From Sphaerochaetaceae bacterium (GTDB lineage Bacteria; Spirochaetota; Spirochaetia; Sphaerochaetales; Sphaerochaetaceae): a DNA stretch of 64,000 nt. Numbering within the stretch: position 1 is the first letter of the stretch; every line of letters starts with the position of its first letter. The stretch is taken from NCBI GenBank assembly GCA_028532915.1, contig JAQQAI010000023.1:48901-112900 (forward strand). The letters are read 5' to 3'. Position numbers and translations under genes: made by a program. The notes beneath the pieces were generated by a model, which did no database searches, was not told where the DNA came from, and worked only from the letters and a program-made list of their open reading frames with translations. Shown in pieces: positions 1 through 7,002 of the stretch.

Positions 1-47
1 ATGACAATTACCGAAAGGACAATAGCGATTATGGTATTTTTATCCAT
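1..47 (-). CDS. yidC: YidC membrane insertase, N-terminal fragment (runs off the window)
   Basis: Only the first 15 codons are inside the window. They read MDKNTIIAIVLSVIV, the start of the first transmembrane anchor typical of Gram-negative YidC. A good ribosome site (AGGAG, positions 53-57 on the complement) precedes the ATG. It follows rpmH and rnpA on the same strand, the usual rpmH-rnpA-yidC order near bacterial origins, which supports the name more than the short sequence alone. YidC inserts proteins into the inner membrane with or without SecYEG. Confidence 0.8.
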   Translation of the reverse strand, partial: MDKNTIIAIVLSVIV

Positions 48-107
48 ATACACTCCTAATTTTATGTGATTGAAAAAAGTGAAAGAGAAAACACAGAAAC
101 AAGCTCT

Positions 108-458
108 CTAATCTTGCTGATAAAGATGAGCCTGTTTAAATAAACGAGTCAATTCTTTTTTTTGTTGTTCATGAGATACTGCCTTTCTGGGGTACACCAC
201 GAATGCAAAATCAAAACCAGTATTAAAGCTATGCTTTTCATTTCGCCATATCTCTTTAATCTGGCGTCTGATCGTATTTCTCTGTACGGCATTTCCGTAA
301 TGCTTTACAGGAATCACTATGATACGGTTTATAGGAAGACCGTTTCTTGCGATACGGAGTCTTACACCGTAGCAGGAATAGACCTTCCCCTGTTTAAAAA
401 TCGCATCTATCTCTGGTTTCTTTTTGACAATTTCTCGTTTAGTAAGGCTTTTTCTCAT
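108..458 (-). CDS. rnpA: Ribonuclease P protein component
   Basis: This 116-residue basic protein is the protein subunit of RNase P, which with the catalytic RNA trims 5' leaders from pre-tRNA. The RNR signature is visible as [15 protein letters not shown] about halfway along, and the N-terminus RKSLTKREI and a FVVYPR strand fit the family. Length is normal. The ATG at 458 is preceded directly by an in-frame GTG at 461 that could also be used. The start lies inside the 3' end of rpmH in another frame, so translation is probably coupled. The yidC start is about 60 bases downstream. Confidence 0.95.
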   Translation of the reverse strand: MRKSLTKREIVKKKPEIDAIFKQGKVYSCYGVRLRIARNGLPINRIIVIPVKHYGNAVQRNTIRRQIKEIWRNEKHSFNTGFDFAFVVYPRKAVSHEQQKKELTRLFKQAHLYQQD

Positions 459-594
459 CACAGACGCTTAATTTTTTTCGCCCTTTAGCTCTTCGACGAG
501 CCAATACAAGTCGACCACCTTTTGTTGCCATTCTTGCACGGAATCCGAATTTTCTATTGCGCTTTGTTCTGCTTGGCTGGTACGTTCTTTTCAT
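439..594 (-). CDS. rpmH: Ribosomal protein L34 with C-terminal extension
   Basis: Reading the minus strand from the ATG at 594 gives a 51-residue protein that begins [19 protein letters not shown] and contains the L34 hallmark [20 protein letters not shown]34 is a very basic protein of the large ribosomal subunit. Most L34 proteins stop at about 44-46 residues, near KLSV. Here the frame continues with CDEKKPY to a TAA at 439, so its end overlaps the rnpA start by about 20 bases. The upstream ribosome site is weak (GGAGA about 10 bases before the ATG). Confidence 0.93.
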   Translation of the reverse strand: MKRTYQPSRTKRNRKFGFRARMATKGGRLVLARRRAKGRKKLSVCDEKKPY

Positions 595-645
595 AGGAAA
601 AATCTCCAAAAATTATCGCTTTACGCGGGATTTATCTTAAATTAT

Positions 646-659
646 GGGAACAAGTTCCC
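646..659. repeat. Tight inverted repeat in the rpmH leader
   Basis: GGGAAC and GTTCCC arms are separated by two bases. The repeat lies about 10-20 bases downstream of the predicted -10 box of the rpmH promoter. It could be an operator or an mRNA 5' hairpin. No regulator can be assigned from sequence. Confidence 0.4.
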
Positions 660-667
660 GAAAGGGC

Positions 668-697
668 AGTATATAGATGCATCGGTGAGGTTGTCAA
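668..697 (-). promoter_or_regulatory. Promoter for rpmH-rnpA-yidC
   Basis: On the minus strand TTGACA (697-692) is followed after 18 bases by TATACT (673-668), a near-consensus sigma-70 promoter. It lies about 75 bases before the rpmH start and inside the gap after the DciA-like gene, so the ribosomal operon has its own promoter. Confidence 0.7.
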
Positions 698-702
698 TAC
701 GT

Positions 703-993
703 TCACCTCATTGATTTTACACTAAGCCCCTTGATATCGAGTCCGGGATACTGTGTCGCTATTCTCGCCAATATTTGTTTTTTCCTCATCAAAAGCATTG
801 AAGACCAGGCAGGATGATCGCTTTCAACTACCAGGACACTCCCTCTGATCTCAAAAATCTTCGTATGAGGCGCAATATCAGGACCGACGATCTCGACCCA
901 TTGACGCCTCATCTCGGCAACCTCATCGTCAGGGTCTATCTTCAGTCTTGAAAGAAGAATATCCAGCAGGTCTTTCAGCGGCTGTTCATCCAT
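703..993 (-). CDS. DUF721 / DciA-like protein
   Basis: A 96-residue protein with the DUF721 pattern: an N-terminal helical part followed by a KH-like core with WVEIVGPDIAPHTKI and a strand-turn segment VLVVESDHPAWSSML. This family includes DciA, the ancestral loader or helper of the replicative helicase DnaB in bacteria without DnaC. Its place at the end of the dnaA-dnaN-recF row supports that role by context. The ATG at 993 was chosen because it overlaps the recF stop by 8 bases with GGGAAG upstream; an in-frame ATG at 1014 would add seven residues. The DciA function is inferred. Confidence 0.8.
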   Translation of the reverse strand: MDEQPLKDLLDILLSRLKIDPDDEVAEMRRQWVEIVGPDIAPHTKIFEIRGSVLVVESDHPAWSSMLLMRKKQILARIATQYPGLDIKGLSVKSMR

Positions 994-2074
994 GTTCAAC
1001 ACACTTCCCTTCATCTATATCATAGACTATTCTATCATCCGTTCCCGAGGCAAGAAAATATTGTTCATCCGGTAAAAAAGTGAAAAAAGCCTGCTCATAT
1101 CCGGTAAGCTGCTGCAGAAAACGTCCCCGTTTGGTTATATCGAGTTCCAGAAGAACATCATCTATCAGAAGAACTGGGTTCTTCCCTGTCTTCTTCCGGT
1201 AAGTGTGCATCTGGGCTATTCGGAAAATGAGAGAGGCTAGCCTCAACTGTCCCGTAGATCCTTTATGTGTGAACTGGACATGATCATCCATCATGACGAA
1301 CTGATCTCTGTGTATACCTGTTACTGTCGTCTGCATCCTGATATCCCTGTCCAGATTCTCTTCCAGTCGTTCAACGATATCCTCTTTTGTTTCACACTTT
1401 CTCCACGAAGGTCTGTAGCGGATATGGATAAGAGATGAACTGTCTGACACATCGTTGTAAAGATCGGGAAATATTTCATTGAACTCATCGACCATAGCCT
1501 TTCTCTGCTGTTGTATTCTTATTCCGACTTCGGCGATCTGCTGATTATACAATGGCAGAATCTGGATATAATTTTCTTTGATCGCAGCATTTCTCTGTTT
1601 CAGAATGCTTTTATATCTGCGAAGATCATCAAAGAACAACGGGTCGTACATACTCATCGTCTGATCAAAAAATCGCCGGCGGTTTTCAGGAGTTCCCCGG
1701 ACGAATTCTATATCATCGTGAGAAAAGACAATGCACGGGATGTTGTACATGAGTTCTTTTCTGTCTCTTATCTCTTTTCCGTCGATCCTGATTTCTCTTT
1801 TGGACGGAGTGAAGGAGAAGAATATTGTCTGATGCAGTGAATCATCCGATTCCGCGACCGCGGACAGAGAAAAATTATCATGTCCATGTTTGCACATAAT
1901 CGCGGAAACATTTGTTCTGAACGATGAACCGTAACAAAGTGTATAAAGAGCCTCAAGAAAATTTGTTTTTCCCTGACCATTCTTTCCTACAAGGAGAATC
2001 TTCTTTGCATCAGTGGGAATAAGAGTATCTTCAAGGTTCCTGAAGTGTTTGAATCCTACAGAAAGAAATTTCAT
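986..2074 (-). CDS. recF: DNA replication and repair protein RecF
   Basis: RecF is an SMC-like ATPase that helps load RecA at gaps, acting with RecO and RecR. The 362-residue sequence has Walker A (GKNGQGKT, residues 30-37), an ABC-like signature (STGQLRLASL) and Walker B (PVLLIDDVLLELD) near the C-terminus. Length is normal. Its ATG overlaps the dnaN stop by one base, and its stop overlaps the next gene, so this is a tightly coupled replication operon. A recR gene lies in the same window at 42.7 kb. Confidence 0.97.
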   Translation of the reverse strand: MKFLSVGFKHFRNLEDTLIPTDAKKILLVGKNGQGKTNFLEALYTLCYGSSFRTNVSAIMCKHGHDNFSLSAVAESDDSLHQTIFFSFTPSKREIRIDGKEIRDRKELMYNIPCIVFSHDDIEFVRGTPENRRRFFDQTMSMYDPLFFDDLRRYKSILKQRNAAIKENYIQILPLYNQQIAEVGIRIQQQRKAMVDEFNEIFPDLYNDVSDSSSLIHIRYRPSWRKCETKEDIVERLEENLDRDIRMQTTVTGIHRDQFVMMDDHVQFTHKGSTGQLRLASLIFRIAQMHTYRKKTGKNPVLLIDDVLLELDITKRGRFLQQLTGYEQAFFTFLPDEQYFLASGTDDRIVYDIDEGKCVEHG

Positions 2075-3174
2075 TAATCAATCTGCATCGGCATAATGAT
2101 ATGGAAATAGTCCTTCTCCGGATTCGGCTTTACGCTTACTGCTTTATTTGCCTCACTGAAGCACAGATCGAACTCATTCCCGGCCATCACTCTCAGCGGA
2201 CTGACAAGATAGGAATAGTTCATCGCAAGACGTACCGAAGGTCCGCTATAAGTACACGGAATGATTTCTTTTGCCTGTCCGAAATCGCTTTCTTCGCTGC
2301 TGATGGTAACAAACCCGTCTTCAATGTCCAAATATATTCTTTTTGCCTTGTTCTCAACCAGAAGGGAGACTCTCTTGAGAGCTTCATTCATCTTTTTGAT
2401 ATCAATCGTGCAAATGTTGGGCTGTTTGGCAGGAATGACTCTGCGGTAGTTGGGGAACTGACCTTTAATGAGAGTCGAATACATGAACTGGCTGCCGAAA
2501 GATGCGAATATTATTGAATCAGTAATGGAAATTGATATTTCTCCTTCACCTGTTCCACCTTTTTTGAGCAGTGAAAGAAATTTGGCAGGAATGATTATCG
2601 GTGCAAATTCAGGAAAAGACTGTTCGAAAGTACGTTCGATCAGTGAAAGCCTTCTTCCGTCGGTGGCAACCATGTTCAATGTCATGTTCTGCTGTTCAAG
2701 ATAGACACCGTTCATGAAATATCTTGTTTCATCGTCACTTATCGCAAATATGGTCTGATCGATCATCTCAAACAGGTCTTTCTGACTTACGGAGAAGAAT
2801 TCTTTTGATGAGCTCTCAAGTTCGGGGAACTTGTCAGAGCTGATGGTCCGCAGGGAGAAATCTATCGATTTGTTCTGAGGATGAATGAATAGCTTTTCAC
2901 CGATCTCTTCGAAGATGATATGTTCATCAGGCAATGCTCTAAGAATTCCGAGAAACTTGTCTGCAAAAACTGTAGTGGAGCCTTCTTCGATTGTCTCGAC
3001 TTCGATTGTTGTTGTAAAGCCGATCTTCTGGTCGGTAGCTTTGATAGTCAGCTGGTTATCACTTGTTTCGAGCAGAACGTTCGATACGATGGATAACGTG
3101 TTTCTTTGGCTGGTGAAATCCAGAGCTAAGACAATCTCTTTCAATAAGCTATTTTTCGGGCAGACGAACTTCAT
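2074..3174 (-). CDS. dnaN: DNA polymerase III beta sliding clamp
   Basis: The 366-residue protein shows the three repeated clamp domains of DnaN, starting MKFVCPKNSLLKEIVLALDF and ending with the conserved YFHIIMPMQID tail (compare the usual C-terminal MPMR/L). It forms the ring that tethers polymerase III to DNA. TTACTCCTAT upstream on the complement gives a good AGGAG ribosome site. It lies directly after the oriC-like gap on the dnaA side and is co-oriented with dnaA. Confidence 0.97.
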   Translation of the reverse strand: MKFVCPKNSLLKEIVLALDFTSQRNTLSIVSNVLLETSDNQLTIKATDQKIGFTTTIEVETIEEGSTTVFADKFLGILRALPDEHIIFEEIGEKLFIHPQNKSIDFSLRTISSDKFPELESSSKEFFSVSQKDLFEMIDQTIFAISDDETRYFMNGVYLEQQNMTLNMVATDGRRLSLIERTFEQSFPEFAPIIIPAKFLSLLKKGGTGEGEISISITDSIIFASFGSQFMYSTLIKGQFPNYRRVIPAKQPNICTIDIKKMNEALKRVSLLVENKAKRIYLDIEDGFVTISSEESDFGQAKEIIPCTYSGPSVRLAMNYSYLVSPLRVMAGNEFDLCFSEANKAVSVKPNPEKDYFHIIMPMQID

Positions 3175-3398
3175 CTTGTTACTCCTATTTTTATTATAAT
3201 ACTATAACAGTCGTAGTAATAGTATCGTGTATACTGTGGAAAACCTCAATAATTCTTTATGTAATAAATGCATAAAAAATTACAAGTTGTGGATTACACG
3301 GGGAGTTTCTCCACATTCTTTCCACCGTTATCCACAATGTAAATTAATTTTTTTCAGTTATCAACAATATATCATCATTTTTTACACAACTTGTTAGA
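3175..3398. other. oriC: Putative replication origin (oriC) with DnaA boxes
   Basis: The 224-base AT-rich gap between dnaA and dnaN holds one perfect DnaA box TTATCCACA (3328-3336). Near matches are TTTTCCACA (complement of 3235-3243), TAATCCACA (complement of 3288-3296), TTCTCCACA (3307-3315), CTTTCCACC (3318-3326), TTATCAACA (3358-3366) and TTTTACACA (3380-3388). An AT-rich stretch at 3184-3210, next to dnaN, could be the unwinding element. The dnaA-dnaN gap is a classic oriC location. Function is inferred. Confidence 0.8.
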
Positions 3399-4802
3399 TT
3401 ATGATTCTCTCTTGTAATTCTGAACCTGACGGATGAGATTCTGGATCGAATTGCTCATTGCAATGTCATTTTTGATCATCGCTTCAACACGCTGTACCGA
3501 GTGCATTACAGTCGTGTGATCCCTTCCTCCGAACTCATATCCTATCTCCGTCGTGGAATAATCGGTAATAGAGCGGGCGATATACATGGCGATCTGACGC
3601 GGCAGAACCACAGATTTGGTCCTCTTCTTTCCTTTGATATCATATACGGAGATGTTGAAATAATCGGATACGACACGGATGATGGAATCGACGGACATTG
3701 TCTGATCTTTCGACAGAGAATAGGTACTCCGCAGCTGTTCCCGGGCTATATCGAGGGTTATCTCTTTGTTCAGCAGATTGCTGTAAGCTATCAGTTTTGT
3801 CAGAGAAGCTTCCAGGTCTCTTACGTTCGTATTCACACTCTTACTTATATATTCGAGTACATCACTTGCGATATGACAGGTTTTGATCTCGCATTTCTTT
3901 CTCAGAATCGCCAGTCTCGTTTCAAATGATGGAGGCTGCAGATCGACGTTAATCCCCCGTGTAAAGCGGTTTTTAAGGCGGTCAGTGATATCCTGAAGTT
4001 CGTTTATCGGACGGTCACAGGTGAATACAAGCTGCTTATTCGATTCGAACAGATTGTTGAATATGTGGAACATTTCTTCCTGGGTGGATTCTTTGCGCTG
4101 CAGAAAGTGTATGTCATCGATGAGAAGCACATCGGCCTTTCTATATTTGTTTCTGAACTGGGGAGTCTTCTTTTCTCCTATTGCCATGATGAACTCATTG
4201 GTGAACATCTCGGCAGTCACGTAGATCACCTGAAGTTCAGGCGTGTTTTCCTGAATATAATTCCCGATTGACTGGATCAGGTGAGTCTTCCCCAATCCTA
4301 CACCGCCGTATATCAGACAGGGGTTGTATGAGACGCCGGGATTCTTTGCGATCGCCATGCTTACATTGTAGGCGAAAGCACTGTTCTCACCTACAACGAA
4401 ATTGTCGAAATGATAAGCAGAATTTATATTGGGATCATTCGGTTTTTTCTGAGCCTTGGGCATGACAGCCTTGGAAAACTCGGCGTTAACAGCAGACTGT
4501 TTCGGTTCTTTGGGCTGATGAACGGCTTCACCGGTTTCTTCCTGTTGTTTCAATATGATCTCGACACTGATCTTCTCTCCTGTAAGTTCTTCCAATATAG
4601 AGAGAAAACTGTTCATATACTGATTTTGAATATAGTCACGGATAAATAGTGAAGGAACTGATAACACCACTTTGTGATCAGCCGATTCGACATATGAGAT
4701 CCTGTGCAGCCATGTTACACATTCTTGTTCTGGTAATGATGATTCCATTCTAGAAATCACTTCCTGCCAGAACGGATAATAGTTCCATTTTTGTTGTAGC
4801 AT
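3399..4802 (-). CDS. dnaA: Chromosomal replication initiator DnaA
   Basis: DnaA binds DnaA boxes and melts the origin. From the ATG at 4802 the protein has 467 residues: domain I starting FWQEVISRMESSLPE (about 11-25), a Gln/Lys-rich linker (about 90-130), AAA+ Walker A GGVGLGKT (166-173), Walker B VLLIDDIHFL, and the domain IV DNA-binding signature GGRDHTTVMHS near the C-terminus. The open frame extends upstream to 4853, but those residues are not DnaA-like and overlap promoter elements, so 4802 (or the ATG at 4808) is preferred. No good ribosome site is seen, so the message may be leaderless. Confidence 0.96.
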   Translation of the reverse strand: MLQQKWNYYPFWQEVISRMESSLPEQECVTWLHRISYVESADHKVVLSVPSLFIRDYIQNQYMNSFLSILEELTGEKISVEIILKQQEETGEAVHQPKEPKQSAVNAEFSKAVMPKAQKKPNDPNINSAYHFDNFVVGENSAFAYNVSMAIAKNPGVSYNPCLIYGGVGLGKTHLIQSIGNYIQENTPELQVIYVTAEMFTNEFIMAIGEKKTPQFRNKYRKADVLLIDDIHFLQRKESTQEEMFHIFNNLFESNKQLVFTCDRPINELQDITDRLKNRFTRGINVDLQPPSFETRLAILRKKCEIKTCHIASDVLEYISKSVNTNVRDLEASLTKLIAYSNLLNKEITLDIAREQLRSTYSLSKDQTMSVDSIIRVVSDYFNISVYDIKGKKRTKSVVLPRQIAMYIARSITDYSTTEIGYEFGGRDHTTVMHSVQRVEAMIKNDIAMSNSIQNLIRQVQNYKRES

Positions 4803-4806
4803 GGTC

Positions 4807-4838
4807 ATTATAATAGCCCAGCCAATGGCGATTGGCAA
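4807..4838 (-). promoter_or_regulatory. Putative dnaA promoter with internal palindrome
   Basis: On the minus strand TTGCCA (4838-4833) is followed after 17 bases by TATTAT (4815-4810), with an overlapping TATAAT at 4812-4807. Transcription would start within a base or two of the ATG at 4802. The spacer carries a perfect inverted repeat, GCCAAT-cgcc-ATTGGC (4821-4836), a candidate operator. Confidence 0.5.
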
Positions 4839-4886
4839 GGTATTGGGCCACAAGTATATGAGCGGAGAATTAAAGTATGTTTAAAT

Positions 4887-4895
4887 TGCTATAAT
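4887..4895 (+). promoter_or_regulatory. Putative extended -10 promoter for gyrB
   Basis: TGCTATAAT gives an extended -10 (TGn before TATAAT at 4890-4895) about 110 bases before gyrB. No good -35 is visible. The 4854-5003 gap between divergent dnaA and gyrB holds nothing else I could assign. Confidence 0.4.
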
Positions 4896-5003
4896 ATAAA
4901 GAAATATCATATTCCTAAAATACCTTTCACCCCTTTACATTACCACTAAAAGATGGTATTCTGATAAGGTATTCAATTTTTTATCATATAAGGATATAGT
5001 GAT

Positions 5004-6986
5004 ATGGAAAATAGCATTTTGGAAGGGGTGCCAAGCGGTACTGCGTCTACTCATGAGCAGGCATCTAGTGCAAAAAATTCGAGTTCATACACCGCTAGTA
5101 ATATTCAGGTTCTCAAGGGGCTGGAGGCTGTCAGAAAACGGCCCGGAATGTATATAGGCTCAACAGGTCCTGAAGGACTGCACCACCTTGTCTACGAGGT
5201 AGTAGATAACAGTATCGATGAAGCAATGGCAGGGTATTGTGATACGATACATGTAACAATAGAAAAAGATAATATCATAAGGGTTGAAGATAACGGACGG
5301 GGAATACCTACAGAGCCTCACCCTCTTGAAAAAATAAGTTCTCTGGAGGTCGTTCTTACCCAGCTGCACGCCGGAGGTAAATTTGATAACAATACCTATA
5401 AGGTTTCCGGAGGACTTCACGGTGTCGGTGTCTCTGTCGTGAATGCCCTTTCCGAATGGCTGGAGGTCACGGTTCACAGAGATCCGTCAATATTCTACCA
5501 GGAATACAAGAAGGGCGTTCCTGTAGCGCCTGTATCCACTGTCGGAGAGACCGGAAGAACAGGAACTACTGTACGGTTTAAATTCGACCCTTCGATCATC
5601 GATGCGACCGAATACAGTTACCGCGTTCTTACCGAACGATTCAGAGAGCTGGCTTTTCTCAATAAAGGAATAAAGATCTCAATCGCGGATGAAAGAGGTG
5701 AAGAGAGAAAATTCACAGAATTTCACTTCGAGGGAGGAATCCGTTCCTTCATTCAGCATTTGAATGAATCGAAAAAGACCGTTCATCCTGATCCTGTTTA
5801 TTTTGAAGGCGAACGTGACAATGTCAAAGTCGAAATCTCTTTGCAGTATAACGACCGGTATGATGAAGTGTTGTTCACTTTCGTCAATAATATAAACACG
5901 AGAGAAGGCGGTACTCATCTGGCAGGGTTCAGATCAGGGCTTACCAGAGTTATGAACGAACAGCTTAAAAAGTCGAAATTATCAAAAAAATTCGGAGAAT
6001 CTCTGGCAGGTGATGATTTAAGAGAAGGTCTCACAGCTGTGATTTCCATAAAAATCCCTAATCCCCAGTTCGAGGGACAGACTAAGATGAAACTTGGAAA
6101 TCCCGGAGTTCAGGGTATAGTCGCATCATTGATGTATGAGAAGCTGAACAACTTCTTTGACGAATATCCTGCTGTGATCGAGGCTATTTTGGATAAGGCT
6201 ATTCTTGCCGCAAAAGCCCGGTTCGCAGCCCGTGATGCACGGATGAGAATCCGTAAGACCAGTGAGGGGGTGAGTCTTCCCGGAAAGCTGGCTGATTGCG
6301 CTGAAAAGGATCCTGCAAAATGTGAAATCTTCATCGTTGAGGGAGATTCGGCCGGAGGCAGTGCAAAGCAGGGCCGTGACAGACAGTCTCAGGCAATTCT
6401 GCCGTTATGGGGGAAGATGCTGAACGTGGAGAAGGCGAGAGAGGAGAAGGTTCTCGGAAACGAAAAGCTTCAGCCGGTAATCGCCTCACTCGGTGCGGGT
6501 CTGGGTGCTCACTTCGATGTGTCGAAAGCACGTTACCATAAAGTAATCATCATGGCAGATGCCGATGTAGACGGATCGCATATCAGAACACTGCTGCTTA
6601 CCTTCTTTTTCAGGTATATGAGAGATCTCATCGAAGAAGGATATGTCTATTTCGCGATGCCTCCTTTATATAAGATAACCATCGGGAAAAAATTCTTCTA
6701 TGCATTCGATGAGGAAGCAAGAAAACAGATTCTGGAGGAGAACACCAAAGATGGTGCAGATATCTCGAAGATCCCTATTCAGCGTTATAAAGGTCTGGGA
6801 GAAATGAATCCTGACCAGTTATGGGAGACAACAATGAATCCCGACACCAGGTCTCTTACACAGGTGACGCTGGAAGATGCCGTGGAGGCTGATCAGGTCT
6901 TCAGCATGCTGATGGGTGAAGAAGTTGAACCAAGAAAGAAATTCATCGAAGAGAACGCTATTTACGTCTCTAATCTCGATGTGTAG
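5004..6986 (+). CDS. gyrB: DNA gyrase subunit B
   Basis: GyrB is the ATPase subunit that drives negative supercoiling. The 660-residue sequence has the GHKL ATPase (SIDEAMAGYCD, VEDNGRGIP, GGLHGVGVSVVNALS), the transducer, and the TOPRIM metal motif EGDSAGGSAKQGRDR with DADVDGSHIRTLLL, then the C-terminal RYKGLGEMNP signature. The first 30 or so residues are a Ser/Ala-rich extension before the usual IQVLKGLEAVRKRPGMYIG start. AAGGATAT lies upstream of the ATG. gyrA follows 16 bases after the stop in the same operon. Confidence 0.98.
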   Translation: MENSILEGVPSGTASTHEQASSAKNSSSYTASNIQVLKGLEAVRKRPGMYIGSTGPEGLHHLVYEVVDNSIDEAMAGYCDTIHVTIEKDNIIRVEDNGRGIPTEPHPLEKISSLEVVLTQLHAGGKFDNNTYKVSGGLHGVGVSVVNALSEWLEVTVHRDPSIFYQEYKKGVPVAPVSTVGETGRTGTTVRFKFDPSIIDATEYSYRVLTERFRELAFLNKGIKISIADERGEERKFTEFHFEGGIRSFIQHLNESKKTVHPDPVYFEGERDNVKVEISLQYNDRYDEVLFTFVNNINTREGGTHLAGFRSGLTRVMNEQLKKSKLSKKFGESLAGDDLREGLTAVISIKIPNPQFEGQTKMKLGNPGVQGIVASLMYEKLNNFFDEYPAVIEAILDKAILAAKARFAARDARMRIRKTSEGVSLPGKLADCAEKDPAKCEIFIVEGDSAGGSAKQGRDRQSQAILPLWGKMLNVEKAREEKVLGNEKLQPVIASLGAGLGAHFDVSKARYHKVIIMADADVDGSHIRTLLLTFFFRYMRDLIEEGYVYFAMPPLYKITIGKKFFYAFDEEARKQILEENTKDGADISKIPIQRYKGLGEMNPDQLWETTMNPDTRSLTQVTLEDAVEADQVFSMLMGEEVEPRKKFIEENAIYVSNLDV

Positions 6987-7002
6987 ATAAGGAATTCAGT
7001 AA

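Noticed and set aside
4803..4853. Longer DnaA start giving an N-terminal MWPNTLPIAIGW extension
   Set aside because: The added residues do not match domain I of DnaA, there is no ribosome site, and the DNA holds promoter boxes and a palindrome.
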